64,000 bases of DNA from Colwellia sp. M166. GTDB taxonomy: Bacteria > Pseudomonadota > Gammaproteobacteria > Enterobacterales > Alteromonadaceae. The stretch lies in assembly GCF_024585285.1 (NCBI RefSeq), contig NZ_CP040755.1, positions 3,472,001 through 3,536,000 of the forward strand, read 5' to 3'. The notes below the pieces were generated by a model, which was given only the letters and a program-made list of their open reading frames with translations, did no database searches and was not told the origin of the DNA. A program made the position numbers and the translations under genes. This document shows, in pieces, positions 44,224 to 53,710 of the stretch; the stretch's first letter is position 1, and every line of letters begins with the position of its first letter.

Positions 44224-45435
44224 ATGGAGCTTTCATCACTAAAAGCGTTATCTCCATCAATAAAACAATACTTGGTGATAACAGGTAATTATTGGGCGTT
44301 TACCTTAACAGATGGTGCGCTACGTATGCTCGTAGTGCTGTATTTTCATCAATTAGGATACAGCCCTTTAAATATTGCTATGCTGTTTTTATTTTATGAA
44401 ATCTTTGGTGTTATCACTAACCTTGTTGGTGGTTGGTTAGGTGCAAAACTTGGCTTAAATAAAACCATGAATATTGGCTTAGGAATGCAGATAGTCGCTC
44501 TTGCTATGTTAGCTGTTCCTGCTGAAATGCTAACAGTGATCTATGTGATGGTCGCACAGGCATTATCAGGTATTGCCAAAGATTTAAATAAAATGAGTGC
44601 GAAAAGCTCTATTAAGTTACTAGTGCCAGAAGGATCTGAAGGTAAGCTATACCAGTGGGTTGCTATACTTACTGGATCTAAAAATGCACTAAAAGGAGTT
44701 GGATTCTTTTTGGGAGGGTTGCTATTAACCTTACTAGAATTTAAAGGTGCAATCATCTTAATGGCTTCACTTTTAGCCATCGTATGGGTATTTAGTTTAA
44801 TCACTTTAAAAGAAGATTTAGGTAAAGCGAAAAACAAACCAAAATTTAAAGATATTTTCTCGAAAAGTTCATCAATCAACATACTTTCTGCGGCACGAAT
44901 GTTTTTGTTTGGCGCAAGAGATGTTTGGTTTGTGGTGGCATTACCTGTGTTTTTAGCTGTAACCTTTAATTGGGATCATTGGTGGGTTGGCGGTTTTATG
45001 GCGAGTTGGGTCATCGGCTATGGCATAGTACAATCCTTTGCGCCTTATTTTACGGGTAAAAATCAGGGCAAAGTACCAACAGGTAGATCTGCATTTTTGT
45101 GGGCAAGCTACCTAACCGTGATACCTGCTGCTATAGCTTTAGCGTTGCACTTTAATTTTCACATTCAAGCTTCAATCATTATAGGATTATTAATATTTGG
45201 TGCTGTTTTTGCTGTTAACTCTTCTTTGCATAGCTATTTAATTGTCAGTTATGCAGGTAATGATGGTGTATCGCTTGACGTTGGTTTTTACTATATGGCT
45301 AATGCCATGGGGAGATTGATTGGAACAGTGCTTTCAGGTTGGGTATATCAAAATTATGGACTAGAAGCCTGTTTATGGATATCAAGTATATTTGTGGCTA
45401 TAGCATCTTTGTTATCATTAAAATTGAAGTCGTGA
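44224..45435 (+). CDS. arsJ: organoarsenical efflux MFS transporter ArsJ
   Basis: The 403-residue MFS protein has 11-12 helices and ArsJ family features: YLVITGNYWAFTLTDGALRMLVVLYFHQLGYSPL at the start, LSGIAKDLNKMSAKSSIKLL and AARMFLFGARDVWFVVALPVFL. It removes 1-arseno-3-phosphoglycerate, which otherwise decays to arsenate. Its start is 5 bp after gapdh. It closes the operon; a weak stem AACC/GGTT followed by T residues lies just after. Confidence 0.93.
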   Translation: MELSSLKALSPSIKQYLVITGNYWAFTLTDGALRMLVVLYFHQLGYSPLNIAMLFLFYEIFGVITNLVGGWLGAKLGLNKTMNIGLGMQIVALAMLAVPAEMLTVIYVMVAQALSGIAKDLNKMSAKSSIKLLVPEGSEGKLYQWVAILTGSKNALKGVGFFLGGLLLTLLEFKGAIILMASLLAIVWVFSLITLKEDLGKAKNKPKFKDIFSKSSSINILSAARMFLFGARDVWFVVALPVFLAVTFNWDHWWVGGFMASWVIGYGIVQSFAPYFTGKNQGKVPTGRSAFLWASYLTVIPAAIALALHFNFHIQASIIIGLLIFGAVFAVNSSLHSYLIVSYAGNDGVSLDVGFYYMANAMGRLIGTVLSGWVYQNYGLEACLWISSIFVAIASLLSLKLKS

Positions 45436-46426
45436 GAACCCCTATATAAAAGGTTTGTTTTTTAAAGCTCATAGTCAACATTAAAATTGAACATGAATGT
45501 CGGCAATGAGGGCTTATAACGGACATAACATGCTTATTAATATACTGAACTTAATGTCCGTAATGTGACAAGACTGACGGATAGAACTATCTCGTTATGG
45601 AGGTTAGGTCGAGGTATGAATCTGTCATTTGAATAAACATCATAAAAATTAAACCCAACAAAATCATGAGTTTATTTAAATGCTGAGAGTTGACTTATGT
45701 GCCGTTTTTTTCTTTTGATTAAACTGTTTTTTTCAATACCTTAATGAATATGTTAAAGCTCCTGTTTTTAATTGAAAGGTAGTCATTGGGTAATTCTATA
45801 ATAACCTTCCTGTGCCGCTTTGGGGGCGATTGCGCCTTAGACTTAATACTCTTATTTATTCAAAACTTAAATAATTCCAATGTCTGCTTTGGGGATTTGA
45901 GACCTAACGCCATGCAAAAATTTTAGTCATAATTTTAGTTGTGAATGGATGTGAATTTTGAATGAAAAGGAAGTTTTAGAATCTCTGCTCTGCTGTTATT
46001 AGCTCAAAAGCTAACTTCCGCTTTTGGCTAACAGAAGTCACAAGGTTATCTTCGATGCTAATGACCGCTTTATTAGTTAAGCGGACGTTAGAATAAAAAC
46101 TGCTAGAGTCCGCAATGCGCACAAAGTGATCGTTAACAATTCAAAAGTGTATGCCCGCTTTAGTGGCTTAGCAGGCCATTCACTAAGATTAACGTTCGTC
46201 AATATTAGGTCTGATTTGTGGCATTAATGAATATGAAAAAGTTCATTGGCCTGTGACTTAGAATTATTATCATTGGCAATGAAAAGCTAAATGTAGAAAA
46301 ATCACTCTTTATCGAATAAATTACTTATGTGATAATTAAGAAATATCAATTTTTGGTATTTAGTAGCACAGAGGTAGCACAAGCGAGTATGTGTTAGTAG
46401 GTTATTACTAGAGAAGTCTTTAAAAA
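45436..46426. other. 1-kb AT-rich non-coding stretch between arsJ and the tRNA
   Basis: No open frame with coding character is seen on either strand. It holds several short inverted repeats, for example GGACAT near 45525 with ATGTCC near 45556, and GCTAAC-type repeats near 46010-46030. Its right end abuts the 3' end of the tRNA gene, so decayed attachment or integrase remnants could be expected here, but no integrase remnant can be recognised. Confidence 0.5.
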
Positions 46427-46503
46427 TGGTGGCCCCTCCCTGACTTGAACAGGGGACCTGCCGATTATGAGTCGGATGCTCTAACCAACTGAGCTAAGGG
46501 GCC
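46427..46503 (-). tRNA. ileX: tRNA-Ile2 (CAU anticodon, lysidine-modified)
   Basis: The 77-base gene including CCA folds as a cloverleaf: acceptor GGCCCCT with AGGGGCC, D arm AGCTCAGTTGG, anticodon loop CTCATAA with CAT (complement at 46467-46469), and T arm with GTTCAAGTC. The acceptor starting GGCCCC and the whole sequence match the Ile2 type that needs TilS lysidine, not the elongator Met tRNA (GGCTAC). Its 3' end faces the accessory island, the usual orientation when an integrative element uses a tRNA end. Confidence 0.9.
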
Positions 46504-46659
46504 ATTTCTCTACTTTGCATTAATAAACGCGAAAGGTCTATCAAAGCGGCGAGAAGTATAAGCATTTTTTATTTTGTTGTCACCACTATAACGATAAAAA
46601 ACCTGATAAATGAGTCTGATAGTTCATTAGTTGAACGATTAAAGCATTAACTTAGCCGT

Positions 46660-49416
46660 TCAACAATAAAAAGTAGCTTGTTTATACTGCCTTCTAATAA
46701 ATACTGAAGCTAGGATCAGAATTAAATAGCTTAATGAGCCACTACCTGATGACTTATCCTCTTTTGGTATCGGGAGTGCTACAGGCACGGCAATCACAGT
46801 CAATGTTATGCTTTCTTCGCTCGATAGACCCTTAGAGTCGGTTGCTGTAAATGAAAGTACTACATTACCTTCGCTGGCGGGAGCAACAAAATTTGTTGTT
46901 AAGGTATTAGCAGTATTGAGTGTTATGCTCGTACCTGATGTTTGTCGCCATAAATAGGTCATTGGATCATTTTCATTGTCCGTTGCTGTTGCGGTTACGT
47001 TAACTGTAGCACCAGTGTTTACCTCTCTATTTTCTGACAACGTTATAATAGGCGCCGAATTACTATCATCATCTGAAATAGTGACGGTATGCTGCGTGAT
47101 GGCACCTAAGTTACTGCCGGCAACTGGGGATAAGGCAACGGTAAAGCTTTCATTAGCTTCATTGTCTACATCATCAATAATAGTGATGCTAATGCTCTTT
47201 TCTGCTGAGTCACCATCTGCCCAATTTACCGTTCCGGAAGCTGATTCAACATCTTCACCAATAAGAGCAGTACCAGAACTTAATAAATAAGATACAGATA
47301 CTGCACCTAAAGCGCTGCCTTGACGTGCAATGGTTATATCGAGCGTGCCTTGGTTCTCAGGTACCGTGGTTTTGGTTGCAGTGAAGGCTAATGAACCTGT
47401 GTTATCGCGGCCATCAATATTAACAGTTAAATAGCTGTTGCTGCCTAATGTAGCGCTATTGCTAGGTTGGCTTAGACGCACATAAAATGTTTCTTTAAAC
47501 TCCTGCCCACTTGGATCGCTTGCGATATTAATATCAATCGTTTTATCTGTAACATCATTTGCTGCCCAAGTTAATGTGCCAGATACAGGGGTATAATCAC
47601 TGTTTTCTCGTGCACTGCCTGGTAGTAGTTGATAAGCAACACTGATGGCTTGATCTGGCGCACTAGCGCTACTGCGTTGTACATTAACCGTTAACGTTTC
47701 GCCTTGATTAGCGTTGATAACATTGTCGACGAAGCTGATTTTACCTTGGCTGGACTCTTGAGTGCGGTCCTTTAAAATATACAAACCACTGTTAATATCA
47801 CTGACTAATATATTGCCAGAGGGTAAAAAAGGATAAACGCCCCAAGCGCCATTAAAGCCAGAATTGTCTGAAGGAGTATAAGTGTCAAAAAAACCTATTT
47901 CCACAGGACTTGCAGGATCAGTGATATCGAGTACCGTTAAGCCACGTTCATAGTTTGATAGGTAATAGCGGTTGCCACGTACAAAACCATTGTGGTCAAT
48001 GGCACGCGTAGGGCCTGTCCATTGCCCTACGAGAACTGGATTACTCAAGTCAGCAATGGAAAATACTCTAACAGTGGTATTTAAAGCAAAGTTCTTTTCA
48101 TCCAATTCGTCGTGAAGAAATACAGACTGCTGACGTTCTCCGCCCCAACCTGAGTGTGTATACGCAACGTTAGGGTAGGAAACGCTAGCCAGCTGGCTTA
48201 TGTTATTGGGATCAGAAATATTCCAAAGTTTCATTGCTCCTGCGTTGAAGTCAAGAAAAATAGTGCAGCTATCACTTTGGCTATTACACTGGTTGTCTTT
48301 TCGGCTATCGGTAATGTTAATCGATGCACCATCATGTGTATAACCTGAGCCAAAATAACTGTTAGACATCCTAGTTAATGTCGATGGTGTTTTTAAAGAG
48401 TAACTAATAAATGCACCACCAAATTTGTCACTGCCGATCAGCTGTAAACTTGGCGTTAAACCCGGCAAAGCAATGTTAAGGCTGTGATCAACATTGGAGA
48501 TATAAACGTTATGGGCTTTTCTTACTTCTTGATTATTTTCGGTCAAACTTACCGAGTTAGGCAGTTGATTGAGGTTAATAATGCTAACGTGGTTATTTGG
48601 GCTATCAATAGTGGCGTAAGCATAGGCTTGCCAAGCGTTGATACTACTATCAAAGTACTGGTACACTTTAATGTCACGCCATGTTGAGTTAGCTCCGTCT
48701 ATTGTATCAACTTCTATCGGATTTTCAGGATCAGTAACATTAACTACAGCTACGCCATTGCGTAAACCAATAAGTGCATATTCATCACCTGTATTTAAAT
48801 CAACATGGCCCCAAATGTCATTGGCGGTATTAGGACGACTAGAAAATGCATTTAATGGCATATGGGCAAGTAAATCTATATTGTTACAAGCAAAATCCCC
48901 CGCGGCTCCATCAGCACACTCGACACCGCTTTGTGCTTCACTTAAGGTGTAGTAACTATCAAGCTTACTTTGTAAGGTCTTACTTTCTTGACTATTCTCG
49001 GCAAATAGTGACTTACCATCCGCCAATACAACAAAGCCTTGCTGACGCAAAGGCTCTGCCATATCAACTGGAATATTTTTGAGTTCTGTTGGGTTGGTGT
49101 TTGGGCTTTGGCTCTGAAAATGATCGAAACGGTTGTAGCCACCAAAAATAGGCACTAAAGCACTTTTTAAATAAAATAGTTCTTCACTTGAGCTAACGCT
49201 GTACTCACCAGCTGCAACAAGTATTTTATCGCCTTTATTCGCTTGTTGAACAGCGTAAGCAATAGTTTGGCAAGGTCTTAATACTTGCTCGCATTTACCA
49301 ATATCTTTGCCTGTTTCAGCAACAAAGCGAGCTTTGTCATGTTCAGAGTGGGCAAATGTTAGCTGGCTATTTACTATTGTCAATAAAACAAAAGTTATCC
49401 ATGTTAACCGTAACAT
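46660..49416 (-). CDS. choice-of-anchor-B surface protein with Calx-beta domains
   Basis: The 918-residue protein has a signal peptide (cleavage near TFAHS). A pectate-lyase-like N-terminal piece with AYAVQQANKGDKILVAAGEY is followed by the choice-of-anchor-B/LVIvD region (about 150-560) with repeats such as GLRNGVAVVNVTDPENPIEV and YERGLTVLDITDPASPVEIG. Two Calx-beta domains (about 565-800) and one PKD/cadherin-like domain come next. It ends with Ser-Gly-rich SSGSGSLSYL, a membrane helix and RRQYK, a GlyGly-CTERM-like sorting signal. It should be exported and cell-surface bound. It is divergent from the MbnP/MbnH pair, a pairing often seen for this family. Confidence 0.82.
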   Translation of the reverse strand: MLRLTWITFVLLTIVNSQLTFAHSEHDKARFVAETGKDIGKCEQVLRPCQTIAYAVQQANKGDKILVAAGEYSVSSSEELFYLKSALVPIFGGYNRFDHFQSQSPNTNPTELKNIPVDMAEPLRQQGFVVLADGKSLFAENSQESKTLQSKLDSYYTLSEAQSGVECADGAAGDFACNNIDLLAHMPLNAFSSRPNTANDIWGHVDLNTGDEYALIGLRNGVAVVNVTDPENPIEVDTIDGANSTWRDIKVYQYFDSSINAWQAYAYATIDSPNNHVSIINLNQLPNSVSLTENNQEVRKAHNVYISNVDHSLNIALPGLTPSLQLIGSDKFGGAFISYSLKTPSTLTRMSNSYFGSGYTHDGASINITDSRKDNQCNSQSDSCTIFLDFNAGAMKLWNISDPNNISQLASVSYPNVAYTHSGWGGERQQSVFLHDELDEKNFALNTTVRVFSIADLSNPVLVGQWTGPTRAIDHNGFVRGNRYYLSNYERGLTVLDITDPASPVEIGFFDTYTPSDNSGFNGAWGVYPFLPSGNILVSDINSGLYILKDRTQESSQGKISFVDNVINANQGETLTVNVQRSSASAPDQAISVAYQLLPGSARENSDYTPVSGTLTWAANDVTDKTIDINIASDPSGQEFKETFYVRLSQPSNSATLGSNSYLTVNIDGRDNTGSLAFTATKTTVPENQGTLDITIARQGSALGAVSVSYLLSSGTALIGEDVESASGTVNWADGDSAEKSISITIIDDVDNEANESFTVALSPVAGSNLGAITQHTVTISDDDSNSAPIITLSENREVNTGATVNVTATATDNENDPMTYLWRQTSGTSITLNTANTLTTNFVAPASEGNVVLSFTATDSKGLSSEESITLTVIAVPVALPIPKEDKSSGSGSLSYLILILASVFIRRQYKQATFYC

Positions 49417-49559
49417 CAGATAGTCCTTATGTTAATAAAGTGTTATATATATCACTTTAGCGCATTTAAATTGCTTTTTATATTTTTGCTCTTTAGTTGT
49501 GGCTTTATCTTTGATGAAATTTTTTAACTTTTAGGCTTAAAAATTATTGAGCGGAACCT

Positions 49560-50438
49560 ATGTTACGTAACAAACAGTATATATTTATAGCAATGCTGAT
49601 ATTTTTAACCGGTGCTGTGGGCTACTTCTTTAGTTTAGCACCTGATAGCAATCAACAGATTAAAGTACAATTATTATGGCAAAATGATACGTTAGATTGC
49701 CAAAGTACATTTATTGCGGGAGAAGATAAAAAAACTTGGTTTGTTGAGCAATTACAGTTTTTTATTCATGATATTCAATTTAGCTCAGAAAACTCCGCTT
49801 GGGAAAAAGTTAATTTATTACCAAACTTCTATCAAGTTGACAATAGCGTTTTGTTAGGGAAAAACTGTCGACAAACGAAGCCAGCTAGTAGCTTAGATAG
49901 TGCTGGAAATTGGCAGGTTGAGTTTCACTCTGATACCAAGATAACAGCTAATAGCCGTATGAAGTTTACCCTAGGGCTGCCTTTTGCAAGTAATCACTTA
50001 AATCCTATTAGTCAAAAAAGCCCGCTCAATTTACCGTCAATGTTCTGGGTTTGGCAAACAGGACACAAGTTTATGCGTCTTGAGCTTGCTAGTAGTAATG
50101 AGCAATGGTTATTTCATTTAGGGTCAACAGGGTGCCAATCCGCGAGTGTTATGAGAGCGCCGAAAGAGCGCTGCCGTTATTCCAATGTTTTTCATTTTGA
50201 AGTGCCTGCCATTAAAAACAATAGCAAGCAATTTGTGCTCAATTTGAACTTGGCTGAACTACTTAATAAAGTAACGTTAGACTCATCATCGAGCTGCCAG
50301 TCAGCAAGAGATAGTGAAAGCTGTCAGCAATTATTTCTTAATTTATCAACAACCAACAGTTCAACTGAAGCGATAGGGGCAGGGGTATTTAATGCCGGTA
50401 ATACTAAGCATTTTGACAGAGGAGTTGATGTTGAATAA
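49560..50438 (+). CDS. mbnP: MbnP-family copper-binding periplasmic protein
   Basis: The 292-residue protein has an N-terminal membrane/signal segment and the MbnP pattern: FFIHDIQF, LPFASNHLNP, LNLPSMFWVWQTGHKFMRLEL with conserved Trp residues, FHLGSTGC and later paired Cys. MbnP proteins bind copper with a Trp-derived kynurenine made by the partner MbnH. The mbnH gene overlaps its 3' end by 11 bp, so the two are coupled. The family is also known as the metallo-mystery pair. Confidence 0.85.
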   Translation: MLRNKQYIFIAMLIFLTGAVGYFFSLAPDSNQQIKVQLLWQNDTLDCQSTFIAGEDKKTWFVEQLQFFIHDIQFSSENSAWEKVNLLPNFYQVDNSVLLGKNCRQTKPASSLDSAGNWQVEFHSDTKITANSRMKFTLGLPFASNHLNPISQKSPLNLPSMFWVWQTGHKFMRLELASSNEQWLFHLGSTGCQSASVMRAPKERCRYSNVFHFEVPAIKNNSKQFVLNLNLAELLNKVTLDSSSSCQSARDSESCQQLFLNLSTTNSSTEAIGAGVFNAGNTKHFDRGVDVE

Positions 50439-51561
50439 ATTAGTTTTTGTCGCCATATTAATAGCATTAAGTGCAATGCTTTTAAGTTGTGATACGGCAA
50501 ATAACACTCAAACGAGTTACCAATGGCCTATTATCGAAGGCTTTCCTAAACCTCAAGTACCTAAAGATAACCCTATGAGTGAGGCAAAGGTATTACTCGG
50601 GAAAAAATTATTTTTTGATAAAAGCTTATCAGCTAATCAGCAGCAGTCATGTGAGTCATGTCATTTTCAAGCGTTTGCATTTGCCGAAAATCGGAGTGTT
50701 TCACAAGGCTCTACCGGTGAAATACATAGACGAAATGCGCCTGCGCTAGTTAATATCGCTTACAATAAAACCCTGACCTGGGCACATGATGGTATTACCA
50801 CCCTTGAGCGACAGATATTAATACCGATGTTTGGTGAGTCACCAATTGAGCTTGGGATCACTGGGCATGAAGCAAAAGTATTGGCTCGATTTGATAGCCA
50901 AGTTTATCAAGCATTATTTGAGCAGGCATTTGATGGACAGCCGCTAAGTTTTGAGCTGATAGTAAAAGCATTGGCCAGTTATGTACGTAGCCTTATTTCC
51001 TTGAATTCTCCTTTCGATCGCTATGCTTATTTCGGTGATGATGATGCTATTTCTGCATCTGCTATTCGCGGTATGGATTTGTTTTTTTCTGAGCGTTTAG
51101 AGTGTCACCATTGTCATGGTGGATTTAATTTTACTCAGTCTACTGGTCATGAACAACAATTACTCGATCGTAGACCATTTCATAACACGGGCTTATATAA
51201 CGTCGAGGGCAGTAGTGCTGGATACCCTCAAAAAGATATCGGGCTAGCTGAAATATCTACTCTGGCAAAAGACAATGGCCGTTTTCGTGCCCCAACGCTA
51301 CGCAATATTCGTTACTCTGGGCCCTATATGCATGATGGTAGTGTTGCAACATTATCAGAGGTTATTGATATTTATGCAGCTGGCGGACGCAATATTGCGC
51401 ATGGTTTATATCAAGGAGATGGCCGAGCTAACCCATTAAAAAGTCAGTTCATTAAAGGTTTCGAACTAACAGCAGAAGAGAAGCAGGACTTATTGGCATT
51501 CCTTGATACATTAACAGATCAAGCGTTTTTGACCTCGTCAAAGCATCAGCTAAGTGAGTAA
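50428..51561 (+). CDS. mbnH: MbnH-type di-heme cytochrome c peroxidase homologue
   Basis: The 377-residue protein starts with a lipoprotein signal (LSAMLLSC), then has two heme c motifs, CESCH near residue 76 and CHHCH near residue 217, in the MauG/CcpA fold with RNAPALVNIAY, AHDGITTLERQ and FRAPTLRNIRYSGPYMHDGS. MbnH oxidises a Trp of MbnP to kynurenine. The ATG at 50428 overlaps the mbnP stop and gives a clean lipobox; the upstream ATG at 50392 does not. Confidence 0.88.
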   Translation: MLNKLVFVAILIALSAMLLSCDTANNTQTSYQWPIIEGFPKPQVPKDNPMSEAKVLLGKKLFFDKSLSANQQQSCESCHFQAFAFAENRSVSQGSTGEIHRRNAPALVNIAYNKTLTWAHDGITTLERQILIPMFGESPIELGITGHEAKVLARFDSQVYQALFEQAFDGQPLSFELIVKALASYVRSLISLNSPFDRYAYFGDDDAISASAIRGMDLFFSERLECHHCHGGFNFTQSTGHEQQLLDRRPFHNTGLYNVEGSSAGYPQKDIGLAEISTLAKDNGRFRAPTLRNIRYSGPYMHDGSVATLSEVIDIYAAGGRNIAHGLYQGDGRANPLKSQFIKGFELTAEEKQDLLAFLDTLTDQAFLTSSKHQLSE

Positions 51562-51666
51562 AGTGTAAGTGCTTTAGATAAGTGAGGTTGTTCAATGCTC
51601 TCGACATTTTATTTTAATTTCTGTTTCAACTTTTGTTGCAATTTTCAGCATAAACTTAAGATAAAA

Positions 51667-51691
51667 AAAATCCAGCAACTAGCTGGATTTT
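51667..51691. terminator. bidirectional terminator between mbnH and rpoD
   Basis: AAAATCCAGC (51667-51676) pairs with GCTGGATTTT (51682-51691) around a 5-base loop, with A runs on the left and T runs on the right. It can end both the mbnH transcript and the convergent rpoD transcript. Confidence 0.88.
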
Positions 51692-51729
51692 ATATTTTGA
51701 CAGTATGTAAGCATAAAGCTACTGTAAAA

Positions 51730-53571
51730 TTACTCGCCGTCTAAGAAACTTTTCAGTTGCTCTGAGCGTGAAGGATGACGCAATTTACGTAATGCTTTTG
51801 CTTCAATTTGACGAATACGTTCACGTGTTACATCAAATTGTTTACCTACTTCTTCCAAGGTATGATCGGTGTTCATATCGATACCAAAACGCATTCTTAA
51901 CACTTTAGCTTCACGAGCGGTTAAACCAGCTAGTACTTCATGTGTTGCGTCTTTCAAGTTTTCAGAGGTTGCTGAGTCAACAGGTAATTCACCGCTACCG
52001 TCTTCAATAAAGTCACCTAAGTGCGAATCTTCATCGTCACCAATTGGCGTTTCCATTGAAATTGGCTCTTTAGCGATTTTCAACACTTTACGAATTTTAT
52101 CTTCCGGCATGATCATGCGTTCAGCTAATTCTTCAGGTGTTGGCTCACGACCCATTTCTTGTAACATCTGACGTGAAATACGGTTAAGTTTGTTAATCGT
52201 TTCAATCATGTGTACTGGAATACGAATAGTACGGGCCTGATCGGCAATTGAACGAGTTATTGCTTGGCGTATCCACCACGTAGCATAAGTTGAGAACTTA
52301 TAACCACGACGATATTCAAACTTATCAACGGCTTTCATTAAGCCGATGTTACCTTCTTGAATAAGATCCAAGAACTGTAAACCACGGTTAGTGTATTTTT
52401 TCGCAATTGAGATAACTAAACGTAAGTTAGCTTCGACCATTTCTTTTTTCGCACGACGAGCTTTCGCTTCGCCGATCGACATACGACGGTTAATGTCTTT
52501 AATGCCGTGAACATTGAGATAAGTCTCTTCTTCTAACATGTTCAGTTTATAGATGCAGCGTTCAACATCTAACTCGATATCCGACATTCTTTTTGAATGA
52601 GGTAAACCGGCTGACTTTTGCTCTTCAAACCAATCTTTCGAGGTTTCATTACCTGGGAAGATTTTGATGAAGGTTGTTTTTGGCATACCAGCACCAACCA
52701 CACAGTGTTTCATGATCAAGCGTTCTTGAACACGTAAACGGTCCATAACACTACGCATGTTTTTCACTAGTCGGTCAAATACTTTTGGTACGATTCTGAA
52801 TTCTTTAAATACTTCAGCTAACTCATCGATTGCCGCTTGTGCACTAGTATGACCGCGGCCTTTAGCTTTAATTACACTATTGGCATGTTCGTATGCCGCA
52901 CGTAAGGCATTGAATTTTTCACGGGCTTCTTCAGGACAAGGACCGGTATCTTCTTCTTCCTCATCTTCATCATCATCGTCAGACTTATCTTCATCTTCTA
53001 AGTCTTCTTTCGATAATTCAGAACCGATATGAGTTGCTGCCGCAGGAATTTCTTCGTCTTCAGCATCTGGGTCTAAAAAGCCAACGATAATATCGCTTAA
53101 GCGTACTTCTTCAGCTTCAAAATTATCCCACTGCTCAAGCAAGTAATTAATTGCTGGTGGGTATTCTGAAACGCTGCGTTGTACTTCTTTGATACCTTCT
53201 TCGATGCGCTTGGCGATAACAATTTCGCCTTTACGAGTCAGTAGTTCTACGGTACCCATTTCACGCATATACATACGCACAGGGTCTGTAGTACGACCGA
53301 TTTCACTTTCAACGGTAGCAAGTGCTTGTGCTGCAGCTTCAGCAGCATCCTCATCAGTATTTGCTTCACTCATCATTAACGTGTCGTTATCCGGTGCGTT
53401 TTCAAACACCTGAATACCCATGTCGTTAATCATTCGAATGATGTCTTCAACTTGATCGGAATCGATAATATCCTGAGGGAGATGATCGTTAACTTCTGCA
53501 AAAGTTAAATAACCTTGCTCTTTACCTTTGGTTATTAACTCTTTAAGTCTAGATTGTGGGGCTTGATCCAT
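51730..53571 (-). CDS. rpoD: primary sigma factor sigma-70
   Basis: The 613-residue protein has region 1.1 ([26 protein letters not shown]), the acidic insert in the non-conserved region ([11 protein letters not shown] near residue 205), region 2 ([60 protein letters not shown]), region 3 and region 4.2 ([29 protein letters not shown]). It directs RNA polymerase to housekeeping promoters. It lies downstream of dnaG in the conserved macromolecular-synthesis order. Confidence 0.98.
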   Translation of the reverse strand: MDQAPQSRLKELITKGKEQGYLTFAEVNDHLPQDIIDSDQVEDIIRMINDMGIQVFENAPDNDTLMMSEANTDEDAAEAAAQALATVESEIGRTTDPVRMYMREMGTVELLTRKGEIVIAKRIEEGIKEVQRSVSEYPPAINYLLEQWDNFEAEEVRLSDIIVGFLDPDAEDEEIPAAATHIGSELSKEDLEDEDKSDDDDEDEEEEDTGPCPEEAREKFNALRAAYEHANSVIKAKGRGHTSAQAAIDELAEVFKEFRIVPKVFDRLVKNMRSVMDRLRVQERLIMKHCVVGAGMPKTTFIKIFPGNETSKDWFEEQKSAGLPHSKRMSDIELDVERCIYKLNMLEEETYLNVHGIKDINRRMSIGEAKARRAKKEMVEANLRLVISIAKKYTNRGLQFLDLIQEGNIGLMKAVDKFEYRRGYKFSTYATWWIRQAITRSIADQARTIRIPVHMIETINKLNRISRQMLQEMGREPTPEELAERMIMPEDKIRKVLKIAKEPISMETPIGDDEDSHLGDFIEDGSGELPVDSATSENLKDATHEVLAGLTAREAKVLRMRFGIDMNTDHTLEEVGKQFDVTRERIRQIEAKALRKLRHPSRSEQLKSFLDGE

Positions 53572-53710
53572 TGACGAGTGTCCACCTATTTATGGCTATC
53601 AAAATTACAACAGTAAGCCGGAAATTATAGCGAAATATTTACTAAATTACCAGCGGTAAACTGTTCTCGTGTTTGTTAATTTTATGCTGAGATAAATTCA
53701 ACAATAAATA

